Of a DNA stretch of 64,000 bases, positions 51,278 through 63,134 are shown one piece after another. A program made the translations under genes and the position numbers. Location: contig OX104111.1 in assembly GCA_944474755.1 (NCBI GenBank), forward strand, positions 100,234,805 through 100,298,804, written 5' to 3'. The notes beneath the pieces are model-generated. The model made no database searches and was not told the origin of the DNA. It saw only the letters and a program-made list of their open reading frames with translations. Each line of letters starts with the position of its first letter. The first letter of the stretch is position 1. The stretch is from Limnoperna fortunei. Its lineage: Eukaryota; Mollusca; Bivalvia; Mytilida; Modiolidae.

Positions 51278-54200
51278 TAGTGATATTTCCTTGGTAACTG
51301 TTTGAACTTTGTATTAAAGGCATGTCAGTGGCTTTAAGTGGGCGAAACAAATAAAGCAACTGTAAAAATGGAAAACTAATGTTGGCTATATACTACGTAT
51401 GATATTGAGGGCTTGGCTCTGATAAAATACAAAATACCACAAAGTTCATGACGATGGTGCTGAAAAACATTATGGTCTATTCAAAATATGAATAAATCAC
51501 GATTATAATGAATTTCAATAGATTTTTATGTATCGGTATAATGACCCATTTCATATGAGTGTCGTGTTTTATTTTGAATACTCGGTATAAAAAGAATTTC
51601 TTTTTAACAAAGTATTCTGCAAACAAATTTTTTTGTATAGTGTTTCCAAGCATTTTATAACAGTGCTATATTTAGCTCTTTTTAGATTGTGTAATGAATC
51701 TGAGTCGTTTATTTAATAATGTGATAAGGGAAACTATTGTTTAAAGATTCATGTTTAATGTTATCTTGCAATTAAATGTACACACAAAGCCAGGTTTATA
51801 CAGAAGTTACAGAATAATTAAATACGTTTTAGGGAAAGACCGGGTGATCTTCCAAGAGTGATATAAATTCTAGGTCTTCTCGAAACGAGCAAAAAGACAA
51901 CAAATTTTTATCACGCGTGAACTCATCTGTACTGGGTCATCTGTACCCGAAATCATCTATTTACGGAAGAAAGCACCAGATGTGTGCACAAAATTGTTGT
52001 TATCTGGAATATTTACAAGTTCTGGAACAAATAAACGGTCTTTGTAAGGCAGCAGACTATATCCTGCATGTTTAGATACATGTATTTTAAATGATTAGTA
52101 GGTTTGCTTGAACTCCATCGTTCACTATATATACTGTATCATTTGAAAGCCTATTGTTTGACAATTCAATATCAGTTAGTTATATTGTCATCAAATGACA
52201 GTTTTTTAAGGTTTTATAGTTTGCACAAAGCCTGTTTTGCATGCGGCTCTTGGGCCAATATCAAACCTTGGGCTAATAATGCATAGGATATCAAAAATGT
52301 CATGTAATAATCTGATAGTATTTGATGTACGGTATAAATATGAAAAAGTCTAACAAGAATAAAGTGCAAGGCAATAAAGTTATAAAGTTTAAAGGTATAA
52401 ATAAGCACTAAAAGTCACAGGCTAAAGACTGTTAATTTTACACATGCTTTCTAAAAGTTTATCGAATGCGGAGGTAAATAAAATATCTCTTTGTTTAAGA
52501 ACGACTGTCTTTTTTCAAAATAACGTGACACAAATGTATCGAAGGCGACTCAACGACACATTCTGCGAACGTTAGCATTAAAAAAATCTTTAAAACAAGT
52601 ATCATTTGGCAAATGATAATCTAGGGGAAAAATGAATCGATAATCTGACATTAACGAAATTTAAAACTTATACTCTTCGAGTAAGAACTTTTTTGTGAAC
52701 CATTTGAGTAACGCTGATGTCCCATGTGATTTTTGTCAGTATACAAATTGGGGATAAATGTATTTACTTTTAAATTCCATTTACCAAATTGACTGTAGTT
52801 TAACGAAATTTGACAAAATTGACAAAACTAGCATCTAATTATGTCTGCAAATGCTGTAAGCATAATCGATGAAAGTTTAAAACTTAAATCGATGACTATT
52901 ACATGTAACCCTGACGTTTAAAAATTAAAACCAAAATAAAACATTTTACAAAAATAGAACTTATTTCAATATTCTAAAAGGACAATAAGCTCAATTATTG
53001 CAGTAATCAAAGTTGTGTGGATCGTTTTTAAAACTACGTCTCAGTAAAATATGTGAAATGAATTATTTGAAACATAATTTACTTTAAAAAAAACCTCTCT
53101 CTCTTTTAATTATATTTAAGAAAGATCATTGTTTTTCCGATTCTATTCAAATGTAAATATTGAAATAATAGGGATTTAAATTTAAGTGCGTACGATAGAT
53201 TTTTTCTTACATACAGTTTCCAACAAGCAGAATCAAACATCTTATATGGAATTGTTAGAAGTCATAAAACCTTTATGCAAACAATGAAAGGTGATTTTCT
53301 AAAAACAAAGAAAGCAAGGTAAAATTGTATATGCCGTATAATATATCGTGTCCTTGTTGAAATAGCATTACAACTGTAATATATTTGTAACAAGGCATGA
53401 ATGACACATTTATCATTATCTATTGTTGTGGCAGTGAGACTACAATAGGAGCTCAGGAATCGATAACTCACGCATAGTAAAAACACATTGTCATTCGACA
53501 ACATCTACTGCCAGGAGAAAAGTGCAATTTAAACAATATACCTTTGAGAGTTTGAAACCATTCTTATAGTGTGAAGGCGAAGACGACGTACATAAAAGCA
53601 AGCTTGGAATACCTAATGCACGCGCAGGTAAGAAATATAACACTTTGTGATGCTTAGAAAAGAGTAATCTAATATTGTTGGTAGAACTTACGTATGGGAA
53701 TCAATTTTATCGTCTATTGGAATCCGAACGGTAAAAATCATATCTGCTATAGACTGCTTTAGAATTGATGTGCATTATTATTAATTAATTGAACTAATTT
53801 ATTAGAGCATGTGTCATATCGATTATCGCCTTACAACTTTGCTTATTGTATTATTCTATCTTGTCCATTTTAATTTACTAACTAACACAATCTAAAACAC
53901 GATACATTTCAGATTAAGAACTCAAATAAAATATCATTCTGACGAAAATGTAATCAATCTGAATAAATCATAAATAAAAAATAATGTTGTAAAAAATTAA
54001 ACATAAATTTCATTAATCTGAATAATGAAATTGGTTAGATAATAAAATCGCACATGCAAAATATACAACTTAAAAATGGTCTATATTAAAATTATTTTTT
54101 TTTCTGAACTACGAATCAGTTTAGAACGTGTTTAATTTTAAAGCAACAGCTATATTGATAAAGTTTGAATTTGTAGCGTTATGATAAACAAATATGATTT

Positions 54201-54481
54201 AGAATAATACTGAAGGGTTACCGCATGAGTTTAAATGAATATTATTCCAAACAAAATATTACACTGCACGAATTGCGGGTCCGATTTATATTATATTAAA
54301 CAACATACGTGTAATAACCATTTTATTGTACAGCAGACCTTCCAATATGGCTGGAACACTATCCAACGTGTCAATGAGGCCATGATTTTGAGCAATGCAA
54401 TAGAACACTAACGTTTGGTTACGTTCTACGGGAAATATATAAACGATTTAATGTACTTCTACTAATCTTAATGGAAAAGTA
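51278..54481. other. AT-rich interval, no gene recognised
   Basis: Three kilobases without a convincing coding region, tandem array or recognisable transposon. Frames at plus 52104-52286, minus 52214-52408 and minus 53262-53504 are short and featureless. Confidence 0.5.
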
Positions 54482-54603
54482 TTGCCAGTTTTCCTGCCGA
54501 AGATCGGGGCTTTCTCCCTGGGTACACCGCCTTTTTCCCCAATAACAAACGGGACTCAATGATATAACTGAAAAATTACTGAATGTGTTTTTAAACAAAA
54601 GCA
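54482..54603 (+). mobile_element. Diverged SINE 3' half
   Basis: TTGCCAGTTTTCCTGCCGAA, GATCGGGG, TTTTTCCCCAATAACAAAC, ATGATATAACTGAAAAATTA and a TTAAACAAA end follow the SINE 3' half with many substitutions. No tRNA head and no target-site duplication seen. Confidence 0.85.
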
Positions 54604-55188
54604 TTATACCGCTATTCAATAAGCACACAATATTGATATTAATAACACTGCATAGTTTAAACAAACTTGAATAACTATTTTATATGATTTATTTTTACCC
54701 ATCGCGTTTAGCAAAACGAATTTAAAGGCTTGTTCGTGTCGAAAGTATCTATCTCTTCATTTCTTCTCATATTTGTATACAACAAAAGAAAATCGTCGAA
54801 CTTATCGGGCATGCTTGTGATTTAAATTAAAGGGGAAATAGCCTTTTTATTGCGTATATCAATCAATAATTAGGCTAGCAGGCAATAGAAACAAATGACG
54901 CACCCTGATCTATACGATCAGATGACCAGGTAATACTGTCTTCTCCAATATGAAATTCTAGAAACGAAAGACTTACAACAACAGAATCTTGTCAACTGAA
55001 TTAAAGCTAGTTATGTCTTTTTAATCTATTCGTGGTCGAACAATGTCTAGAGCGGGTATTCTCGGGTGAATAATATCCCAGATATTTTATCGTATTATTG
55101 CTTGAGAATACACGTCGGCGACATAAAAAAGCAACAATTTAAAGGAATTGAGCTAACCTATGGATTCCCACGTCTTCACCTTCTGCAG

Positions 55189-55232
55189 ATGGTCGGCATG
55201 TTAGGAGCATACGGACAGGACACATATATGAG
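55189..55232 (+). other. Candidate short exon
   Basis: A pyrimidine-rich tract and acceptor, CTTCACCTTCTGCAG, with a possible branch point (GCTAAC at 55152-55157), precede a 44 bp segment, which is followed by a textbook donor, GTAAGT, at 55233. Reading from the first base gives MVGMLGAYGQDTYMR, open throughout; the two other frames give a stop or a less natural peptide. It could be the first coding exon or an internal microexon of a gene otherwise outside the window. I do not recognise the peptide, and the splice sites alone could arise by chance. Confidence 0.35.
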
Positions 55233-55670
55233 GTAAGTTATGATTAATGTGCGTTATTCCCACGATGCGTCCTGCTGGAAAGATCTTATCAATAATGCAT
55301 GTGTTTCAATATTTCTCATATTCTGATAAAAGATTAACGACAGCAAAATTGTCTTTAACGATATAATTTATTTTATAAATTTGCTACTTTTGATTTAGAC
55401 GAAGCTTAAAATTATTACATACAATTTTATATTGATAAAATCAATAATACTGCAATTGTAATGTCACATCGTATTGTTTTTAATGACAGTATGTGTTTCA
55501 ATGGGATTTTCTCTTTACATCTGGTAATACTTGATATTCTGAGAATTAGTAGCAATTCATAACGTTCAATTAATAATAGAGGAAACAACTGTTTATAACA
55601 AGACATTCATAAGTTAACATTAATAAGCTTAATACAGGATAAGGAAATGTACAGCAATATGGTCTAATTA

Positions 55671-55946
55671 TCTTCAGTATCTTTATTGAGGGTCACCACT
55701 GAACGGTCTGCCTATATGGTCTTCAGTATCTTCATTGAGGGTCACCACTGAACGGTCTGTCTATATGGTCTTCAGTATCTTCATTGAGGGTCACCACTGA
55801 ACGGTCTGTCTATATGGTCTTCAGTGTCTTCATTGAGGGTCACCAATGAATGGTCTGTCTATATGTTTAATTGAGGGTCACCACTGAACAGTCTGTCTAT
55901 ATGTTTAATTGAGGGCCACCACTGAACGGTCTGTCTTTATGTTTAA
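55671..55946 (+). repeat. 49-bp tandem repeat with 38-bp variants
   Basis: Four units with the pattern TCTTCAGTATCTTCATTGAG, GGTCACCACTGAACGGTCTG, TCTATATGG recur at 49 bp. They are followed by two shorter units of about 38 bp, in which TTTAATTGAG replaces the first part. Confidence 0.93.
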
Positions 55947-56864
55947 TAACATTTTGCATTTGCAGCTAAATTGTAAAGAAAATCGAGTAAAACGCTATAA
56001 AAAGCGCTTATATTATAAAATATAGAAGTACCTTCAAATTTTGCATAATGAATTTTTTTGTGGTAAGCACTTACCAGGTTTAAGCACTTACCAGGTTTTA
56101 CTATTACATAAAATGTTCTGAATTAGATGTGAGGCAGGGCGGAGGTGGTGCAACAGTTTAAAATAAAGTGAATTTAGTTCAGTTGCCATTACACATATAA
56201 CTCTATTGTGTATTTTTTCTCCGATTAATACAACACCCTCTTTGAATTGCGACATTTCCAAGATTCAAAAGTGTTGCATCGCATTACAACATTCAGTTCA
56301 ACGTCATTCTGACACTTTATTCGAGTGTACAATTAGTAACGTGCTGATTTTTAAAAGAAAATAAATAAATTTGATGTTAAAAGCAGTTTAAGACTTTATT
56401 TAAACGTGCTCTTGTTAGGAATTTCTTAGAACTGTATTGTGATATGGTTAATTTTTGACACAAATTAGCCCAGTAGTCTCACTTCGGTGCTGACATTAAT
56501 ATCATTCACTCTTTTGTGATATAGTCCTTGTTTAAATTTACTGCCGTGAAATTTCAAAAATTATTTTAAATCTAAGGTTTTTCTACTTTCAAGGTGTTGA
56601 TAGCCTAGGCCGGATTTGGTATAACGTTTTGGAATTTCGGTGATAAAAGCTCTGCAACATCTTAATCATTTGGATTTGGATTTTAAATATTGTTTGGGTT
56701 TCAGCGCCACTGATGAGTCTTGATTAGACGAACCGCATGTCTGACGTAGTAAATTCTATTAACCTTGGTATCTTTGATAACATTTTATTTACAAACAATA
56801 ATCTCCAAAATAACACGGTGAAATCGCAAACATTGTAAGAAATCCTAAAATTTTTTTTGGTACA
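55947..56864. other. Interval with a 17-bp tandem pair, no gene
   Basis: TAAGCACTTACCAGGTT is repeated twice in tandem at 56064-56097. Nothing else recognised. Confidence 0.6.
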
Positions 56865-57116
56865 TTTGTTTGTTTGTAAGATCTTCACTAACATTTGTAT
56901 ATAACGGCGTCCAGGTTTTATTTGGAAAGGAAGCTAAATTCTATATGGAAAAAAAACGCGTTCATTAGTGTATGTTTTTGACATGCGGATTAATTTCATC
57001 CTTGCAGTATTACACTCTTATTGTTTAACATATCAGAAGATTCGAAAAAGAATGTTAATTAGTCCGTCACGTTGATTGTTGTTTTCAGGTATGTCATGAC
57101 GTCCAGTTTTTTATAA
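56865..57116 (-). mobile_element. Two very old SINE 3' fragments
   Basis: On the minus strand, GGCGTCCAGGTTTTATTTGG (56905-56924) preceded by GTTTGTTTG, and CAGGTATGTCATGACGTCCA followed by GTTTTTTAT (57087-57115), both resemble the SINE segment CAGCTATATCGTGGCGTCCA followed by GTTTTTATT. These are weak matches that need alignment. Confidence 0.4.
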
Positions 57117-57143
57117 TTTTTTTTTTTTTGGGGGGGGGGGGGG
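57117..57143 (+). repeat. Poly-T / poly-G tract
   Basis: Thirteen T followed by fourteen G. Confidence 0.95.
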
Positions 57144-57740
57144 ATTTACATAGAACTTATAATAAAATTATAACATCAGATCTAAATATGACAATCTAGC
57201 AAATATGATCACATTGTGTGGGGATATAATGTGGCATTTTGTTTTTCTACACACTTTTCATACACAGATTAGCTTAATATCAAAACGTAAAAGGTTCCCT
57301 TTATTTCAAGTCAGCTAATGTTTCTAGTTTCCTGGGCGACTGGAAGTTAATGTTTTACTGTTTATCGAGTTAATAAATGTATCCAAGAAAAATTACGTAC
57401 ATTCTATCGCGATTTCTTCAAATTATTGGGCAGTGTAAACACTCAGTGTAGTTGTTTGAAGGCTAAAGTTTCAAGTTGCAATAAAATATGTAGCGGTCAT
57501 GATGTTTCAGAAATCCGCTGGATATTTATATGGTTGTCACAATGCTTAGACGTTTGTATATAATTTACTTACTGTGACTGTATGACAAGTAACTTTGTCA
57601 TCCTATATAATATGTACAAAAAATGCTGAATTAGATTACTGTCAGATTGGTTACGAAAATTCCACCGTCACACGCTAGTACACATGAACTATGTCTATGT
57701 CTACGATTCACCATGGTTAATGAAGCTACATTTTTATATA

Positions 57741-57900
57741 GCGGATTTGGCCGAGGGGTCTAGACCGCTGGACATAGTGGAGGCGAACTGGTGCCACAGT
57801 GTCACAACGGTGTGAGTTTGAATCCCGTTGAGGGTAAGCAAAAATTTGACATTGTTAAAAATCTAATTCTAACAGTGTTGGGCTTCATTAGTAGACGTAT
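57741..57900 (+). mobile_element. Second tRNA-headed SINE-like element
   Basis: Begins GCGGATTTGGCCGAGGGG with an A-box-like TGGCCGAGGGG (57748-57758), followed at tRNA-like spacing by a B-box-like AGTTTGAATCC (57815-57825). The ends do not pair as a tRNA acceptor stem, so it is not a working tRNA gene. It differs from the other SINE family in head and body and lacks the CCGCAGGTCGGGGG module. The 3' end is uncertain. Confidence 0.65.
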
Positions 57901-59095
57901 ATATATGTTTACAAATTAAGCTCAACAGACGAATTATCCATCCACATTTTGTGGACATTTATAGTATAAAGGGAAGTATATAAAAGTACTGAAACGACTC
58001 ATTTTTCCTGTTTTGTTTCTATTTTATCGTTGTTTATACAAATCTTATTTCAGAATGGTAGATTGACAAGTCAAAGGAATCGAACAAAGCCTTTTTTGCA
58101 AGAAAGAACATTCATGTCTTGTAATAGAATGAATGGCGCCATACTACATGTCATCTTGTGTAGTATGTCCTGTTTTTACTTTAAAAATCATAGGTAATAT
58201 AATAATATAAAGCGTCTTTTAATCATTCTCGATCGTACACAATTTCTGGCTTGGTAAGCTCAGATAGTTTTCAAAATGGCGGCTCAACTTTGAAAATCTA
58301 ATTAAATTAGATGAATTTCTTGAAAGTGTTGATACTTTACAGTTGTGATCTGTGTTGTCAGGGCCGATCACCCCTAACAGCAACATTAAGGTTTAAATAC
58401 TTATAATTAATAAACTACTAGTATATTTCGCTTCGGCGTAAATCAAATGAGTTGTCACTTGCTAAAACCTTCGGCAGGTAATACTTTTCGAGTTAAGTTA
58501 TAGCTAGGCTTGATCTAAGACAGGGACATTATACGACATCACATTGGACTTGAATATATTTACGTTGATATTTTGAAGTAATACTATTAAAAATATTCAA
58601 GCTTAGATGGGTATGACACTCCATTTAAATGTCTCCCTCTTAATCGAACAATTAAAAGATCAAAGTAGCTCCCTGAGTATATTTTCAGAAATATATATCA
58701 ACTTAACATAAAGCACGACTCCAGTAACTTTGATTTACGACATAAAGCCATGCTCTTGTTAACTTACTTGGACGAGTCAATTATCAATTCTAAAATATGA
58801 TTTGTTTAATTGATAAATCGATAAAAAAAATCAACATAAATCGCTGAAATATAACAAAGACAAGAAGAACCAACAAAAGCAACATCAAATACTATGTTTT
58901 CTATATTTGGTCTAATTTCGTTTTGTTGTCTTTTGTTTAAGATTTTTACTATTTTACAGGTAGTCGCTTTTGATTATTGATTTGATGAATGGTTACTCAA
59001 CAAACAGCGAGCAGTGTTTCAGTTATATTTAAGACAAGCGCGAGTTAAAGGCATATCAATTGTGGAAAAAAAATGAACAAATGGAGAGGCAAGCT
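57901..59095. other. AT-rich interval, no gene recognised
   Basis: No coding region, array or recognisable transposon. AAAATGGCGGC near 58274 recalls a motif common in the dispersed repeats but is too short to call. Confidence 0.5.
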
Positions 59096-59282
59096 GCCAC
59101 CGGAGGAGTATAGGGTGTTGAGTAAGAATAGAGAATTTGAAGCGGCTTCAATTAGCCTAGACTTTTTTACATCTACAAAAGGAGACGTTAAGGTGCAAGA
59201 TGGTTTTCCTCATTATAACCTGACTTCCCAACAATAGAGCATCCCATCCCGGCCAAAATGGGGACGCTCAGGGAATCCCCGT
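59096..59282 (+). repeat. Dispersed repeat, copy related to 36336-36565
   Basis: Blocks GCCACCGGAGGAGTATAGGG, AATAGAGAATTT, AGCGGCTTCAATTAG, ACTTTTTTACATCTACAAAA, CATTATAACCTGAC and GGGGACGC appear in the same order as in the other copy, with heavy divergence. Confidence 0.55.
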
Positions 59283-60352
59283 TAGTCTACCTCTACGAAC
59301 AATCACCAGTATTCAACATTCGACTTTAAAAGCGAAATGAAATTGGAGAATATTTTCAGTACAATTTTAGCATTTCTAAACGTTGGGACAGGGTTATATT
59401 TAAATGATTTCGGAAATTTGATTTGTATTTGTATATTTGATTGAATATGTTTTATTGGTAAAATGTATACTCATAAATAGTATAAGCATCTTTGATGACT
59501 TTCATTAACAGGAATACCGAATTAAAGTCATCCTCACCAGTCGGGGTTTCTGGAACACTAACAAATCTTCAGTATTCAAATTCCACGGGCAAGAAACCAG
59601 TCTGGCAGTAGACTACATATAAAGGTGTAAAACCACATAATTTTGTCGAATCTTTGAATATATTAAATTTGATTATTTTGACTTTAACCAGATGATGTTA
59701 CCAATTTCAAATAAAGCGACACTTGTTTCACATAACATTATGCACCGGAGCAGTGTGTTTTAAAATAATACCTTAACTTTGATTATAAAAAGAAAGGAGT
59801 TCATACGTATAAAAATTTACTTTCAATTTGAGTCCTAAAATAGAGCATGTCCTTTAATGACTCAACATTTGTATATTTTATTATAACCAGTTTACCCTCA
59901 AGTTCCTGAAATATTTAGCTTTCCATGAATGTTTTGGTGGTCTTACAGCTACAAAAGATCGGAGTGGATATCCTCAAAATATTTTTTGTAATTAAAGCAA
60001 TTTAATTTCCCTTTATGCGCGTACAATAAGGACAATCAATAGAGTGACCAACACAGGGGAATTTCCTAACTAAATGGTTTCGTCGACTCATGTGGACACA
60101 AAAACCCTGACATGTGATTATGGAATGAAGTACAAAATATAACATCAGTTACAACCACTTCCGTTTCAAGGTCTATACCATGTTTGTATCGAAGGAAATT
60201 ATTAAAATTATCCGTGGAGTCGAACTTTAGCTTCACAAACACAATATATGAAATGTTATACATGTTAATCTGTTAATGAATTTTATAGAAGCACAGACTG
60301 GTTTTATGAAGAAAAAGTGCTTTTATAAGTCATGTAATAAAACACAATAGGC
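59283..60352. other. AT-rich interval, no gene recognised
   Basis: A minus-strand frame (60066-60263) is open for 65 codons but shows no known domain and no splice structure I can support. Confidence 0.45.
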
Positions 60353-60870
60353 ATTTATGACTTCCAATTGTCAACTTCCCGTTCATTGACAGCAACATTC
60401 CAGCAGCCCAAGCATACGGTGTGTACATTTCACAACTTATACGTTATTCAATATCTTGCGATCAGTAGGGTTTCGATTTTCTAGACCGATCACTGCTGTT
60501 GACTACTAAACTCCTCAAACAAGGGTTGGTTGTACCAAGTTCTATGGTCGTCACCGTGATTTAATTGATCGTTATGTGAAATCAATCTTTCAAATACGAT
60601 CGGACATTATCGCCGAGTCATAGGTAGTGTTTTCTATTGCTGGATTTGACGTTTTCCTAGACATGACAATGAGTAACTCGATGGGTGTCTAATTAGAGGC
60701 AGGCACTGCTTACTCCTCCGGAGCACCTGAGTGCACCCATGTTTATTGTTGGGTTCGGTTAACTATCTTTCTGTTTTTGTGTTGAGTTTGTCTATATCCG
60801 GATTTGTAACTGTCCCTTAACTTTTAGCTCTTGTTGTTCGGTCGGGTTTCTTACCTATTTTCCTTACAAG
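60353..60870 (+). pseudogene. C-terminal relic of a bivalve-type retroelement polyprotein
   Basis: From about 60373 the plus strand reads VNFPFIDSNIPAAQAYGVYI then SQLIRYS, an in-frame stop, then FDFLDRSLLLTTKLLKQG. A frameshift is followed by KFYGRHRDLIDRYVKS and a stop at about 60621. I recognise the ordered motifs IVNFPF, AYGVYISQLIRY, KLL.QG and KFYGRH as the conserved C-terminal end of a reverse-transcriptase-bearing retroelement common in bivalves, cnidarians and other invertebrates; this rests on memory, and I do not assign a clade. Downstream, GGCAGGCACTGCTTACTCCT followed by CCGGAGCACCTGAG (from 60700) matches what I recall as the 3' tail of the same element. One stop and at least two frameshifts make it non-functional. 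Reverse transcriptase catalytic motifs are not present in the window. Confidence 0.75.
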
Positions 60871-61111
60871 CAATAGAACCAATAAAGATCAACAGTATCC
60901 ACAGTTATTGAGTTAAAACGATACACATCAAAAACTTATAAAAGCGAGATATATTTGCACATACAGGATTTACGTGCGTTTGCCAGATTGTTGTCTTACT
61001 AATTCCACATTTACTTAAAACAGTTTCTTAAGTTATATCTGAAGCTTATCTGAAGCTATTAGTTGTTTTTTAATGAATTGTTTGGTAAGTTTCTATGACT
61101 GTCCTGAGTAT
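60871..61111. other. Spacer before the 53-bp array
   Basis: AT-rich, no feature seen. Confidence 0.5.
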
Positions 61112-62783
61112 TTAACAATGTAGTCTTTGACAGAATGAATCCAAATAGCAAAGAAACTGACCTACCACAATGTAGTTTGCGACAGAAGGAACCCCCAAAG
61201 CAAAGAAACTGACATACCAACAATGTTGTTTGTGACAGAATGAAACCCCAAAAGCAAAGAAACTGACCTACCAACAATGTAGTCTGTGACAGAAGAAAAC
61301 ACAATAGCAAAGAAACTGACGTACGCACAATGTAGTTTGCGACAGAAGGAACCCCCAAAGCAAAGAAACTGACATACCAACAATGTTGTTTGTGACAGAA
61401 TGAAACCCCAAAAGCAAAGAAACTGACCTACCCACAATGTAGTTTGCGACAGAAGAAACCCCAAAAGCAAAGAAACTGACGTACCAATAATGTTGTTTGT
61501 GACAGAATGAAACCCAATAGCAAAGAAACTGACCTACCAACAATATAGTCTGTGACAGAAGAAAACACAATAGCAAAGAAACTTATCCACCAACAATGTA
61601 ATCTGTGACAGAATGAAACCCTAATAGCAAAGAAACTGAACTACTAACAATGTTGTCTGTGACAGAAGGAAACCCAATAGCAAGAAACTGACCTACCAAC
61701 AATGTTGTCTGACAGAAGGATTTTGTTTGTTTTTTTTCCAGCTATATCATGGAGTCCAGTTTGTATCGGGAGAGGAAGTCGGAGTACCCGGAGAAAGTCC
61801 CCGAACTGCGGTAGGAAAACTGTTAATCCTTGTCAATTAAGACTGGAGTCGAGTACATCCTGTCCGCATTCTCAGTGTTGACAGACCACGTGATTAATAA
61901 TAGACGAACTACCTTAACCACTCGGCCACCGAGGCCCCTCCGACAGAGGGAAACCCAATAGCAAAGAGACTGACCTACCAACAATGTAGTCTGTGACAGA
62001 ATGAAACCCAAAAGCAAGAAGCTGACCTACCAACAATGTAGTCTGTGACAGAAGGAACCCCAATAGCAAAGAGACTGACCAACCAACAATGTCGTTTGTG
62101 ACAGAATGAAACCCAATAGCAAAGAAACTGACCTACCAACAATGTAGTCTGTGACGGAAGAAAACCCCCAAAAAGCAAAGAGACTGACCTACCAACAATG
62201 TAGTCTGTGACAGAAGAAAACACAATAGCTAAGAAACTGACCTACCCACAATGTAGTCTGTGACAGAAGAAACCCCAAAAGCAAAGAAACTGACGTACCC
62301 ACAATGTAGTATGTTACAGAAGGAAACCCAAAAGCAAAGAAACTGACGTACCCACAATGTAGTATGTTACAGAAGGAAACCCAAAAGCAAAGAAACTGAC
62401 GTACCCACAATGTAGTCTGTGACAGAAGAAAACCCAATAGCAAAGAAACTGACCTACCAACAATGTAGTCTGTGACAGAAGAAAACACAATAGCAAATAA
62501 ACTGACGTACCCACAATGTAGTCTGTGACAGAAGGTAAGCCAACAGCAAAGAAACTGACCTACCAACAATGTAGTCTGTGACAGAAGAAAACTCAATAGC
62601 AAAGAAACTGACGTACGCACAATGTAGTCTGTGACAGAAGGAAATCCAAAAGCAAAGAAACTGATCTACCAACAATGCAATCTGTGACAGAATGAAACCC
62701 AATAGCAAAGAAACTGTTCTTCCAACAATGTAGTCTGTGACGGAAGAAAACCAAATAGCAAAGAAACTGAGCAACCTACAACA
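61112..62783. repeat. 53-bp minisatellite
   Basis: About 27 units follow the pattern AATGTAGTCTGTGACAGAAG, AAAACCCAATAGCAAAGAAA, CTGACCTACCAAC. Local higher-order structure exists: a three-unit block recurs about 160 bp apart (GTTTGCGACAGAAGG at 61175 and 61335), and two identical units lie side by side near 62298-62403. Because 53 is not a multiple of three, a minus-strand frame walks through all three phases and stays open in each, giving overlapping frames of 66 to 143 codons with repeating FLLSQTT, LCYWVSFCH and SVTDYIVGRS segments. I treat these as by-products of low stop-codon content. A SINE interrupts the array at 61721. Confidence 0.93.
61721..61938 (-). mobile_element. SINE inserted in the 53-bp array
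   Basis: Reverse orientation, with tRNA-like head (CTCGGCCACCGAGGCCCC at the right end), middle and CTGCGGTAGG segment. It is flanked by a 13 bp imperfect target-site duplication (TCTGACAGAAGGA at 61708-61720, TCCGACAGAGGGA at 61939-61951). The 3' part is short: the TTTAACGCCACTTTCAGC module seen in other copies is missing, and a T-rich tract follows the tail directly. Confidence 0.9.
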
Positions 62784-63134
62784 GCCAAGCGGCGACAAAA
62801 AATCTGAATTAGAACAAAAAACCTTGTTAAGACATAAATAATTAATTTACTACATCATATAGCCACCTGCTGTTATTTCGTAGAATTTCGATAAAAAAAC
62901 AAGCAGACGAAACGAGTACACGAAAAAGACGACGGGAAATAACTGCAAGCAGTTTTAGATATTCTTAGTAGAAAAACAAAATCTCTCTCTATAAAACAAA
63001 CATCGTTCTTTCCTCGATGAACTCACATGATACATATAAAATAATATGTAACACAGCAATAAACCATTGGGAAGTTTGGAAGAAACCAACAAAGGAAATA
63101 ATAACTTGATTTTATTACAGAACTGTAGCAAAGA
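62784..63134. other. Spacer, no gene
   Basis: AT-rich sequence between the 53-bp array and the next SINE. Nothing recognised. Confidence 0.5.

Noticed and set aside
57741..57840. Functional tRNA gene
   Set aside because: A- and B-box-like motifs are present, but the ends do not form an acceptor stem and the sequence runs on into a SINE-like body.
61059..62798. Leu/Cys-rich minus-strand ORFs that look like membrane proteins
   Set aside because: They are translations of the 53-bp minisatellite in rotating phase, so hydrophobicity is a by-product of unit composition.
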